Source: Prevotella sp. CAG:1058 (GTDB lineage: Bacteria > Bacteroidota > Bacteroidia > Bacteroidales > Bacteroidaceae). Taken from it: DNA of 12,520 bases. Of this stretch, positions 6,735 through 12,520 are shown in pieces. The position numbers were made by a program, and so were the translations under genes. Below the pieces are notes generated by a model. The model had not been told where the DNA came from. It made no database searches and saw only the letters and a program-made list of their open reading frames with translations. The stretch lies in the NCBI GenBank assembly GCA_000433175.1, contig HF986685.1:1-12520 (forward strand). The letters are read 5' to 3'. Every line of letters starts with the position of its first letter. Positions within the stretch are counted from its first letter, which is position 1.

Positions 6735-7856
6735 ATGATAACAGCCGAACAACTCAAAGACGTGATGGAGCGCGCCGAAGCGCTGAATCACTATCTTGAC
6801 ATAGACAAAAAGAAAATCGAATTAGAGGAAGAAGAACTGCGCACGCAGGCTCCCGACTTCTGGGATGACCCACAAAGGGCGCAGGAACAGATGAAGAAGG
6901 TGAAAGGCATACGCCGCTGGGTGGACGGATACAAGGAAGTCCGCACCCTTGCAGACGAACTGCAACTGGCCTTCGACTTCTACCACGACAAGATGGTGAC
7001 CGAAGAAGAGGTTGACGAAGACTACCAAAAAGCCATCAAAGCCATTGAAGACCTTGAGCTGAAAAACATGCTGCGCCAGAAGGAAGACCCGATGGACTGC
7101 GTGATGAAGATAAACAGCGGTGCCGGAGGAACAGAAAGCCAGGATTGGGCGCAGATGCTGATGCGAATGTACATGCGCTGGGCCGAGGCACACGGGCACA
7201 AGGTCACGATAAGCAACATGCAGGAGGGAGACGAAGCCGGAATAAAGAGCGTGACCATGGAGATAGAAGGCGGCGAATACGCCTACGGCTACCTGAAGAG
7301 CGAGAACGGCGTACACCGTCTCGTGCGTGTATCGCCTTTCAACGCGCAAGGCAAGCGCATGACGAGCTTCGCCAGCGTGTTCGTAAGTCCGTTGGTAGAC
7401 GACACTATCGAAGTCTACGTCGACCCGTCGAAAGTAAGCTGGGACCTGTTCCGCTCTGGAGGAGCCGGCGGACAGAACGTCAACAAGGTGGAAACCGGCG
7501 TCCGCCTGCGTTACCAGTACGTAGACCCCGACACCGGCGAGGAAGAGGAAATCCTCATAGAGAACACAGAAAGCCGTAAACAGCTTGAAAACCGCAACAA
7601 CGCCATGCGACTTCTGAAGTCACAACTCTACGACCGTGCGATGAAGAAACGCCTTGAAGCGCAGGCCAAGATAGAGGCAGGCAAGAAGAAGATAGAATGG
7701 GGCAGCCAGATACGCAGTTACGTCTTCGACGACCGGCGTGTGAAAGACCACAGGACTAACTTCCAGACAACTGACGTGGACGGTGTAATGGACGGGAAAA
7801 TCGACGATTTCATCAAGGCTTACCTGATGGAGTTCCCTGTCAACGATGAAGAATAA
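6735..7856 (+). CDS. prfB: Peptide chain release factor 2
   Basis: Class I release factor that recognises UGA and UAA stop codons and triggers hydrolysis of the finished peptide. The codon-recognition tripeptide SPF (200-202), rather than the PxT of release factor 1, identifies RF2. The catalytic GGQ is at 245-247, within RSGGAGGQNVNKVETG. At 373 aa it is full length. In many bacteria the gene has an in-frame UGA around codon 26 read through by a +1 frameshift at CTT-TGA-C. Here the equivalent place reads CTT-GAC (6795-6800, Leu21-Asp22) in one continuous frame, so autoregulation by frameshifting is absent. It lies 39 nt after the acyl-CoA ligase gene. Confidence 0.96.
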   Translation: MITAEQLKDVMERAEALNHYLDIDKKKIELEEEELRTQAPDFWDDPQRAQEQMKKVKGIRRWVDGYKEVRTLADELQLAFDFYHDKMVTEEEVDEDYQKAIKAIEDLELKNMLRQKEDPMDCVMKINSGAGGTESQDWAQMLMRMYMRWAEAHGHKVTISNMQEGDEAGIKSVTMEIEGGEYAYGYLKSENGVHRLVRVSPFNAQGKRMTSFASVFVSPLVDDTIEVYVDPSKVSWDLFRSGGAGGQNVNKVETGVRLRYQYVDPDTGEEEEILIENTESRKQLENRNNAMRLLKSQLYDRAMKKRLEAQAKIEAGKKKIEWGSQIRSYVFDDRRVKDHRTNFQTTDVDGVMDGKIDDFIKAYLMEFPVNDEE

Positions 7857-7869
7857 TACTGAATACGAC

Positions 7870-7917
7870 CGGAGGATTTGCCTGTCTGAAAGGTGCAAAC
7901 CATGGGCACAACCTCCG
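7870..7917 (+). terminator. Two-tier hairpin after prfB
   Basis: An outer stem CGGAGG/CCTCCG (7870-7875 with 7912-7917) encloses an inner stem TTTGC/GCAAA (7877-7881 with 7895-7899). No T-run follows, so it may be a weak terminator, an mRNA processing site or a small leader structure for the gene at 7971. Confidence 0.35.
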
Positions 7918-7970
7918 CGTTACCTAATCACACATAACAAACAATAACCTTAACTTAAATACAAACGGAT

Positions 7971-8108
7971 ATGAGTCAGAAAAACAAAATGCGCCAAGCA
8001 CGGCGCGAGGCAAATCAGGAAAAACAGGCAAAGAAAGTCATAACATGGATATTCGTGGCGCTTATCATACTCGCCTTAGTATTCCTCGTTGCGGCATCAC
8101 TGAGCTAA
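7971..8108 (+). CDS. Small single-pass membrane protein, 45 aa
   Basis: Short gene of 46 codons including stop. The first half (to about residue 22) is strongly basic and hydrophilic, beginning MSQKNKMRQARRE. The second half (about 23-43) is one continuous hydrophobic helix with TWIFVALIILALVF, ending in Ser-Leu-Ser. This layout predicts a tail-anchored or single-pass inner-membrane protein with a positive cytoplasmic N-terminus. The start is preceded by an A/T-rich leader, typical of Bacteroidetes, and the CYTH gene starts six bases after the stop, so the two are very likely one transcript. I do not recognise a family; the function is unknown. Confidence 0.7.
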   Translation: MSQKNKMRQARREANQEKQAKKVITWIFVALIILALVFLVAASLS

Positions 8109-8114
8109 ACCGGT

Positions 8115-8621
8115 ATGAGCGGACTCGAAATAGAGCGCAAGTTCCTTGTTCACAAGAACGGCAGGCCGTATAAGGAACAGGCATATGCCAGCAGCCGCAT
8201 AACGCAAGGCTATATTTGCAGCGAACGCGGACGCACCGTAAGGGTGCGCCTGCGCGACGGCCGCGGGTTCCTTACAATCAAGGGACCGTCGGACGCATCG
8301 GGAACGACACGCTACGAGTTTGAAAAGGAAATCACCCCAGACGAAGCACGACACCTGCTGCAGCTGTGCGAACCGGGACTGATAGACAAGACACGCTATC
8401 TTGTCAAGAGCGGACGGCACACTTTCGAGGTAGACGAGTTTTACGGAGAGAACGACGGACTGGTGATAGCCGAAGTCGAACTGCAAAGCGAAGACGAACC
8501 GTTCAGCAAACCGGACTTCATAGCCGACGAAGTAACCGGCGACCGCCGTTTCTACAACTCATCGCTGCGGACAAGGCCGTTCAGCCTCTGGCGCGACGAC
8601 TTGCCGCCACAATTCCGATAA
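8115..8621 (+). CDS. CYTH domain protein (triphosphate tunnel metalloenzyme)
   Basis: Member of the CYTH superfamily, which includes class IV adenylate cyclases, thiamine triphosphatases and inorganic triphosphatases. The signature E-x-E-x-K is present at the N-terminus (Glu5, Glu7, Lys9 in EIERKFLV). Other tunnel residues follow in order: RVRLRDG, LTIKGP, YEFEKEI, TRYLV, and FEVDEF followed later by AEVEL. The domain fills all 168 aa. Many short bacterial forms of this kind hydrolyse tripolyphosphate or thiamine triphosphate with Mg or Mn; the substrate here is not decidable. It is cytoplasmic, with no signal. It follows the small membrane protein closely and its last 41 nt overlap the oppositely oriented VanZ-like gene. 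Confidence 0.9.
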   Translation: MSGLEIERKFLVHKNGRPYKEQAYASSRITQGYICSERGRTVRVRLRDGRGFLTIKGPSDASGTTRYEFEKEITPDEARHLLQLCEPGLIDKTRYLVKSGRHTFEVDEFYGENDGLVIAEVELQSEDEPFSKPDFIADEVTGDRRFYNSSLRTRPFSLWRDDLPPQFR

Positions 8622-8973
8622 CTGCTGCAAGCGTTACACCAACAGCGTTAGCCGCAAAGTCGAGCCAGTCGCCGCTCCTGCGCCCTCCGGTACAGTTCGC
8701 CTGCAATATCTCGATAAGCCCGCTCATAAGCACCGGAGCAAGCCACGCCCAAAGAAAAAGGTTCTTAGGCGACACCTTTTTGTGACACCTTAAATATTCT
8801 ATCCATATAGCCGTACACGTGCCTGCGTACATGGCAATGTGAGTCCACTTGTCCATGAAAGCCACATTGTCAAGCGGAGTATGCGGCGGAGTACAGAAAC
8901 ACAATATCCAGATAACAGCCAAAAACAGGCACGAAACCGGGTATTTTCTTAATAAACGACCGTTAATTTTCAT
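8581..8973 (-). CDS. VanZ-like family membrane protein
   Basis: Small integral membrane protein, 130 aa, with about four hydrophobic segments. The VanZ-like pattern is visible: DKWTH (41-45) after the first membrane helix, Glu88 and Gln91 in the third, then Arg98-Arg99, Asp102, Asp105, Asn109 and Gly112 in the loop and start of the last helix (RRSGDWLDFAANAVG). The family is named for a teicoplanin-resistance protein, but most members are of unknown function and there is no sign of a resistance cluster here. It is transcribed from a divergent promoter shared with the transporter side. Its 3' end overlaps the CYTH gene by 41 nt, so the two transcripts are convergent and partly antisense. Confidence 0.85.
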   Translation of the reverse strand: MKINGRLLRKYPVSCLFLAVIWILCFCTPPHTPLDNVAFMDKWTHIAMYAGTCTAIWIEYLRCHKKVSPKNLFLWAWLAPVLMSGLIEILQANCTGGRRSGDWLDFAANAVGVTLAAVIGIVAASRRARG

Positions 8974-8988
8974 TTTTGCTTATATTTT

Positions 8989-9020
8989 CCTGCAAATTTA
9001 AGATGTTTTTCATACATTTG
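8989..9020 (+). promoter_or_regulatory. Promoter of the sodium-dependent transporter
   Basis: TACATTTG (9013-9020) fits the -7 consensus exactly. The -33 position holds CCTG (8989-8992), only a weak match to TTTG. The element interlocks with the divergent promoter. Transcription from about 9027 would give a leader of about 105 nt. Confidence 0.5.
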
Positions 9021-9023
9021 CAA
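8993..9023 (-). promoter_or_regulatory. Promoter of the VanZ-like gene
   Basis: Read on the minus strand, TAAATTTG (9000-8993) is an exact -7 element, and TTG (9023-9021) is 20 nt upstream as the -33. The predicted start near 8986 leaves only about 13 nt before the ATG at 8973. Confidence 0.6.
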
Positions 9024-9053
9024 CTGACAAGCAATTAAAAATGGAAACAACCA

Positions 9054-9112
9054 TCCCGTAACAACCTATTTGCATGTAATCCACATGCTGTTGCGTACAG
9101 ACTGTTACGGGA
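9054..9112 (+). promoter_or_regulatory. Structured 5' leader of the transporter mRNA
   Basis: A perfect 9-bp outer stem (9054-9062 with 9104-9112) encloses a 6-bp hairpin GCATGT/ACATGC (9072-9077 with 9083-9088, 5-nt loop). An optional CAAC/GTTG pairing (9062-9065 with 9090-9093) competes by one base with the outer stem. The element ends 19 nt before the ATG, so it could control translation. I cannot assign it to a known riboswitch class. Confidence 0.4.
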
Positions 9113-9131
9113 CAAAAAACGAGACACAGAC

Positions 9132-10493
9132 ATGACACAACATGAGAGAGTAAACTTCGGCAGCAAGCTCGGTGTAATCCTCGCCACGGCCGGCTCGGCG
9201 GTAGGCCTGGGCAACGTCTGGCGCTTCCCTTACATGGCCGGGGAATACGGGGGAGCCGCGTTCATACTGATTTACATCTGCTGTGTGCTGCTGTTCGGCA
9301 TACCGTGCATGGTCAGCGAATTCATAATCGGGCGCCACGCCGCATCCAACACGGCCAGGGCTTACCACAGCCTGTCGGGCGGCACGCCATGGGCGGCCGT
9401 GGGCTACTTCGGCGTGTTCACCGGGGTGCTTATCATGAGCTATTACGCCGTCGTGGCAGGCTGGTGCCTCCAGTACGTCATGGCATCGCTGCTGGGCCAT
9501 CTGAAAGGCTCCCCTGAGTTTTTCGCCCAGTATTTCGAAGCGTTCGAAAAAGACCCGTTCAAGCCCGTTTTCTGGACGGTGGCCATAATACTGATCACCC
9601 ACTACATCATCTCGCATGGCGTGCGCAACGGCATAGAAAAGGCATCAAAGCTGATGATGCCCACCCTCTTTGTGCTGCTGCTTGTCGTCGTGGTGCTGTC
9701 GTGCCTCCTGCCAGGGGCCAGCGAGGGTGTAACGTTCCTCTTCAAGCCCGACCTTGGCAAGGTAGAGGGCGATGTATTCCTCGGCGCACTCGGACAGTCG
9801 TTCTACTCGATGAGCATCGGCATGGGTTGCCTGTGCACCTACGCGTCATACTTCAGCAGGCAGACAAACCTGATGAAGTCTGCCGTGCAAATCGGCGTAA
9901 TCGACACGATTGTAGCCATACTGGCCGGACTAATGATATTCCCTGCCGCATTCTCGGTCGGCATCAGCCCCGATTCAGGTCCGTCGCTCGTGTTCATCAC
10001 ACTGCCCAACGTGTTCCAGAACGCATTCGCCTCGGTGCCCGCGATAGGATATATCGTCGCCGTAGCCTTCTACGCCCTGCTGGCACTGGCCGCACTGACG
10101 TCGCTCATCTCGCTCCACGAGGTTAGTACGGCCTTCGTACACGAAGAGATGCACACCTCGCGCAAATGCGCCGCGTGGATAGTAACTGCCGTGTGCTCGG
10201 TTATCGGAGCCGTATGTTCGCTGTCGCTTGGCAAGTGGGATTTCATAAGCATCGGCGGCATGCCGCTATTCTCGCTGTTCGACTTCATAACCGGACAGAT
10301 AATGCTTCCGCTCGGCGGTTTCCTTACATGCCTGTTCGTAGGCTGGTACCTGCCGCACAAGATAGTACACGACGAGTTCACCAACTGGGGCACGCTGCGT
10401 GGCAAACTGTTCCACACATACCTGTTTTTCATAAAATTCGTATGCCCGGTTTGCATCCTGCTGATATTCCTGCACCAGTTCGGACTGATTTGA
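9132..10493 (+). CDS. Sodium-dependent transporter of the NSS (SNF) family
   Basis: Secondary transporter of the neurotransmitter:sodium symporter family, which in bacteria imports amino acids or related solutes with sodium (LeuT and Tyt1 are members). The N-terminal signature GSAVGLGNVWRFPY (21-34), which forms part of the unwound first helix binding sodium and substrate, is intact, and GEYGGAAF follows in the second helix. At 453 aa, with 11-12 hydrophobic segments by eye, it is complete and of normal length for a bacterial member. The substrate cannot be told from sequence; no metabolic gene lies beside it. Its leader is structured. The HhH gene starts 43 nt after the stop and may be co-transcribed. 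Confidence 0.92.
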   Translation: MTQHERVNFGSKLGVILATAGSAVGLGNVWRFPYMAGEYGGAAFILIYICCVLLFGIPCMVSEFIIGRHAASNTARAYHSLSGGTPWAAVGYFGVFTGVLIMSYYAVVAGWCLQYVMASLLGHLKGSPEFFAQYFEAFEKDPFKPVFWTVAIILITHYIISHGVRNGIEKASKLMMPTLFVLLLVVVVLSCLLPGASEGVTFLFKPDLGKVEGDVFLGALGQSFYSMSIGMGCLCTYASYFSRQTNLMKSAVQIGVIDTIVAILAGLMIFPAAFSVGISPDSGPSLVFITLPNVFQNAFASVPAIGYIVAVAFYALLALAALTSLISLHEVSTAFVHEEMHTSRKCAAWIVTAVCSVIGAVCSLSLGKWDFISIGGMPLFSLFDFITGQIMLPLGGFLTCLFVGWYLPHKIVHDEFTNWGTLRGKLFHTYLFFIKFVCPVCILLIFLHQFGLI

Positions 10494-10536
10494 CACGGCG
10501 CCGAAAACCGAATGCCAGCACCTAAACACTATACTG

Positions 10537-11433
10537 ATGAAAAACTTTTTCTACCTGCAACGCACCGACCGCCGTGCCCTCTGCGCAGCGTTGGCCGTAA
10601 TGGCCGCGGCAGCCGGCATCATAATCTACACCGGCAAGAGCAACGACTGCACCGTAACTGCTGGCAACGACAGCACGAAGACGAAACTGACGGACAACAG
10701 GCGGCAATACAATACGGGCGGGCAAACGGCATACTACAACGTAGGCGGACGCACGGCGGAGCTGTTCACATTCGACCCCAACACGGCCGATAGCACGCAG
10801 CTGCTGCGTCTCGGACTCGCCCCATGGCAGGTCAGGAACATATATAAATACCGGGCAAACGGCGGCATATACCGCCGCCCGTCAGACTTTGCACGCCTGT
10901 ACGGACTGACCAAGAAGCAATACGAACAACTGCTGCCTTACATACGCATTTCAGACGACTACCGCCCAGCGGCAGAGACTTACGGAAAAACGCAACAACC
11001 GACTTACGCACGCGACACGCTAAGGTATCCGCTGAAAATAAAACCGGGCGAGCACATAGCCCTGAACTCGGCCGACACCGCATTGCTGAAGCGCGTGCCG
11101 GGCATAGGCAGCGGCTTCGCCGGCGCGATAGTGCGCTACCGCGAACGCCTGGGCGGATTCTACAAGGTCGGCCAGCTACTCGAGATTGACAACTTCCCCG
11201 AATCCGCCCTGCCCTACTTCACCGCCGATGCGTCACGCTGCCGCAGGCTCAACATAAACAAACTCACCCTAAACCAGCTGCGCCGCCACCCCTACATAAG
11301 TTTCTACCAGGCCAAGACCATCGTAGACCACCGCCGCCTTCACGGCCCGATAAAGAGCCTTGACGAGTTACGGCTGTACAAGGACTTCACGCCCGAAGTA
11401 ATAGAAAAGCTGCGCAACTACGTCGAATTCTGA
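10537..11433 (+). CDS. Membrane-anchored helix-hairpin-helix (ComEA-like) protein
   Basis: 298-aa protein with an N-terminal membrane segment (about 13-30) and three regions of helix-hairpin-helix type. The first is near residue 79 (FDPNTADSTQLLRLGL). The second, at about 176-192, has LNSADTALLKRVPGIG with the classic PGIG turn at 188-191. The third is at about 238 (LNINKLTLNQLRRHPYI). Such domains bind DNA without sequence preference; ComEA uses one to take up DNA outside the inner membrane. Multi-HhH proteins of this form are common in Bacteroidetes and their role in uptake is unproven. The predicted topology puts the DNA-binding part in the periplasm. No other competence gene is visible. 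It follows the transporter by 43 nt. Confidence 0.85.
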   Translation: MKNFFYLQRTDRRALCAALAVMAAAAGIIIYTGKSNDCTVTAGNDSTKTKLTDNRRQYNTGGQTAYYNVGGRTAELFTFDPNTADSTQLLRLGLAPWQVRNIYKYRANGGIYRRPSDFARLYGLTKKQYEQLLPYIRISDDYRPAAETYGKTQQPTYARDTLRYPLKIKPGEHIALNSADTALLKRVPGIGSGFAGAIVRYRERLGGFYKVGQLLEIDNFPESALPYFTADASRCRRLNINKLTLNQLRRHPYISFYQAKTIVDHRRLHGPIKSLDELRLYKDFTPEVIEKLRNYVEF

Positions 11434-11522
11434 CTGTGGAAAACACCACCAGCGGCACAGCACCAGGGCGAAGCACCACAACAGCACGCAATACGGGGCG
11501 GAATACAGGCCCGAAAAAAGCA

Positions 11523-11582
11523 CCTGCGCAATACATCCTCATTATCAATGACTTGCGCAGGCTTTGCAAAAAGCCATCTTTT
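11523..11582 (+). terminator. Nested inverted repeat and GCAA-loop terminator after the HhH gene
   Basis: CCTGCGCAA (11523-11531) is repeated inverted as TTGCGCAGG (11553-11561). Immediately after, GGCTTT/AAAGCC (11560-11565 with 11570-11575) forms a hairpin with a GCAA tetraloop followed by ATCTTTT. The second hairpin is a plausible intrinsic terminator for the transporter/HhH transcript. The two stems share two bases, so they could be alternatives. Confidence 0.5.
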
Positions 11583-11610
11583 ACAATGCAAAACACGGCA
11601 TATTACAACA

Positions 11611-11649
11611 CAAAAGGTTACCTTTCAGACAATGAAAGGTAACCTTTTG
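11611..11649. terminator. Strong bidirectional terminator hairpin
   Basis: A perfect 16-bp inverted repeat (11611-11626 with 11634-11649, 7-nt loop AGACAAT) has an A-run at the left and a T-run at the right within its arms. It lies between the end of the plus-strand HhH gene and the end of the minus-strand gene at 11701, and is well placed to stop transcription from both sides. Confidence 0.75.
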
Positions 11650-11700
11650 CAATATTATCAAATTATTTTAATAAAAAAATAATTATACTAACAATAACTA

Positions 11701-12252
11701 CTATCTAACAAGTTTAAGACTTCCAACTGAATATGTATCTGACTCTTTCTCATAAATCAAGACGTCATCAAAAATTTTCATTTCATCTTTCTTTATTTTC
11801 CACCTTGTTTCATCCAACTTATACCATAAATTAATAATACAAATACTATCAGCAGGAGAGGATTTTGTCTTTTTCACGTTTTCTGATAACTGAGAAGCAT
11901 AAGTTGAAATAAAAAGAGTTTCTACTTCTTCAATATTATCAGCTGTTTGATGAGAACTATCACTAAATGTTCCAAGCCAAAGTTTATATTCTCTAAATTT
12001 GGAAAGCGTTTCATGAGTAGCATTTACTCTTGCTGTTATAGGTGTATTGGCCTTATGCAGTCCAAAATAACTATAATCCATCTTATCAATAGGGTATCCT
12101 TTGCCTTTTTTACTACCTGAACAATAATAAAAACTAAATAAATGTTTGTCACAAGTATTAGGGTCATTTAAATAATCCTTCAGAACCTGTGGTGATGATG
12201 AAGAAAAAGGCCAAACCCATTGTATCGTAAAAGTTTTACTTATATCTTCCAT
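11701..12252 (-). CDS. Orphan protein, possibly divergent GIY-YIG-like
   Basis: 183-aa protein I do not recognise with confidence. It has no signal peptide or membrane segment and is clearly A/T-richer than the genes to its left, which suggests a separate origin. Some residues fall in the order expected of a GIY-YIG nuclease-like fold: FYY (41-43) for GIY, YFG (62-64) for YIG, Arg75, His80, then Glu111 in EEVETLF and Asn125 in LSEN. The gap between the first two motifs is longer than usual, so the match is suggestive only. It has its own good promoter and sits as a single gene between a strong terminator and the end of another minus-strand gene, a typical place for accessory or transferred DNA. 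Confidence 0.6.
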   Translation of the reverse strand: MEDISKTFTIQWVWPFSSSSPQVLKDYLNDPNTCDKHLFSFYYCSGSKKGKGYPIDKMDYSYFGLHKANTPITARVNATHETLSKFREYKLWLGTFSDSSHQTADNIEEVETLFISTYASQLSENVKKTKSSPADSICIINLWYKLDETRWKIKKDEMKIFDDVLIYEKESDTYSVGSLKLVR

Positions 12253-12279
12253 ACTAATTATACTTTATTTGAAAAGCAT

Positions 12280-12312
12280 CAAAATTAATTAACGACCTCA
12301 ATCATATTCAAA
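12280..12312 (-). promoter_or_regulatory. Promoter of the orphan gene at 11701-12252
   Basis: On the minus strand TAATTTTG (12287-12280) fits TAnnTTTG exactly, with TTTG (12312-12309) 21 nt upstream. The predicted start is near 12273, about 20 nt before the ATG at 12252. Confidence 0.6.
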
Positions 12313-12419
12313 ATAAAAAAGCATTCATGATTTATTCATATAAAGACTAAACCTAAAGAAGGGAAAACATTTTAGACTATAGACATACAAACAATCATGA
12401 GTGGTAGTATATCTCTACA
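12313..12419. other. A/T-rich intergenic region
   Basis: No gene is visible here. The stretch lies between the promoter of the orphan gene and the end of the minus-strand gene at 12420. It contains the left arm (12368-12388) of an imperfect inverted repeat whose right arm lies inside that gene. Confidence 0.5.
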
Positions 12420-12520
12420 TCAGAAACCGAAGGTGCGCGTAATCTTGCCGTCGTATGTATTAATGTCTAAAATGACCTCGTCACCCTGAGCCGGGGCTAC
12501 CGGCAGGCCTACCACAGGTA
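12420..12520 (-). CDS. 3' end of an unidentified minus-strand gene
   Basis: An open minus-strand frame runs in from beyond the window edge and ends at a TGA (12422-12420). It gives 32 complete C-terminal residues, including GLPVAPAQGDEV and ending ITRTFGF. G+C content is like the core genes and unlike the A/T-rich stretch beside it. Too little is visible to name a family. Confidence 0.5.
   Translation of the reverse strand, partial: PVVGLPVAPAQGDEVILDINTYDGKITRTFGF

Noticed and set aside
8581..8973. Glycopeptide-resistance gene because of the VanZ-like match
   Set aside because: VanZ-like proteins are widespread and there is no vanA, vanH, vanX or regulator nearby.
11436..11642. 68-codon open frame after the HhH gene
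   Set aside because: It starts with GTG and runs through two inverted repeats and into the terminator stem, and resembles no protein I know.

Overview
The window looks like chromosomal DNA of a Bacteroidales bacterium, Prevotella- or Bacteroides-like. The reasons are four matches to the Bacteroidetes promoter element TAnnTTTG with an upstream TTG or TTTG 20-21 nt away where one is visible, mostly weak Shine-Dalgarno sites in A/T-rich leaders, and the gene families present. Species cannot be read from the window. No tRNA, rRNA, CRISPR array, transposase or integrase was seen.

Region 1 (about 120-4620) is the highlight: a compact operon that appears to make and export a cysteine-rich, radical-SAM-modified peptide. 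After a structured leader RNA come two precursors (388-699 and 768-1100). Each has a twin-arginine (Tat) signal followed by a long run of C-x-x-x repeats. A radical SAM/SPASM enzyme (1117-2331), a second SPASM-type maturase with no radical SAM cysteine triad (2336-3280) and a 93-aa modification-system protein (3274-3555) follow. The operon ends with tatA (3555-3815) and tatC (3793-4620). From the second maturase to tatC every junction overlaps. The arrangement suggests that the peptides are modified and folded in the cytoplasm and leave through a Tat translocon encoded beside them.

Region 2 (4621-8973) is more ordinary. A terminator/promoter block precedes an acyl-CoA ligase-type AMP-forming enzyme (4875-6695). 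Then come prfB for release factor 2 with no programmed frameshift (6735-7856), a 45-aa membrane protein (7971-8108) and a CYTH-domain protein (8115-8621). The CYTH gene overlaps tail to tail with a minus-strand VanZ-like membrane protein (8581-8973).

Region 3 (8974-11433) starts with interlocked divergent promoters. A structured 5' leader precedes a sodium-dependent NSS transporter (9132-10493), followed by a membrane-anchored helix-hairpin-helix protein (10537-11433).

Region 4 (11434-12520) is A/T-rich after strong terminator hairpins. It carries one minus-strand orphan gene (11701-12252), possibly a divergent GIY-YIG-like protein, with a good promoter of its own, and the 3' end of another minus-strand gene (12420-12520).
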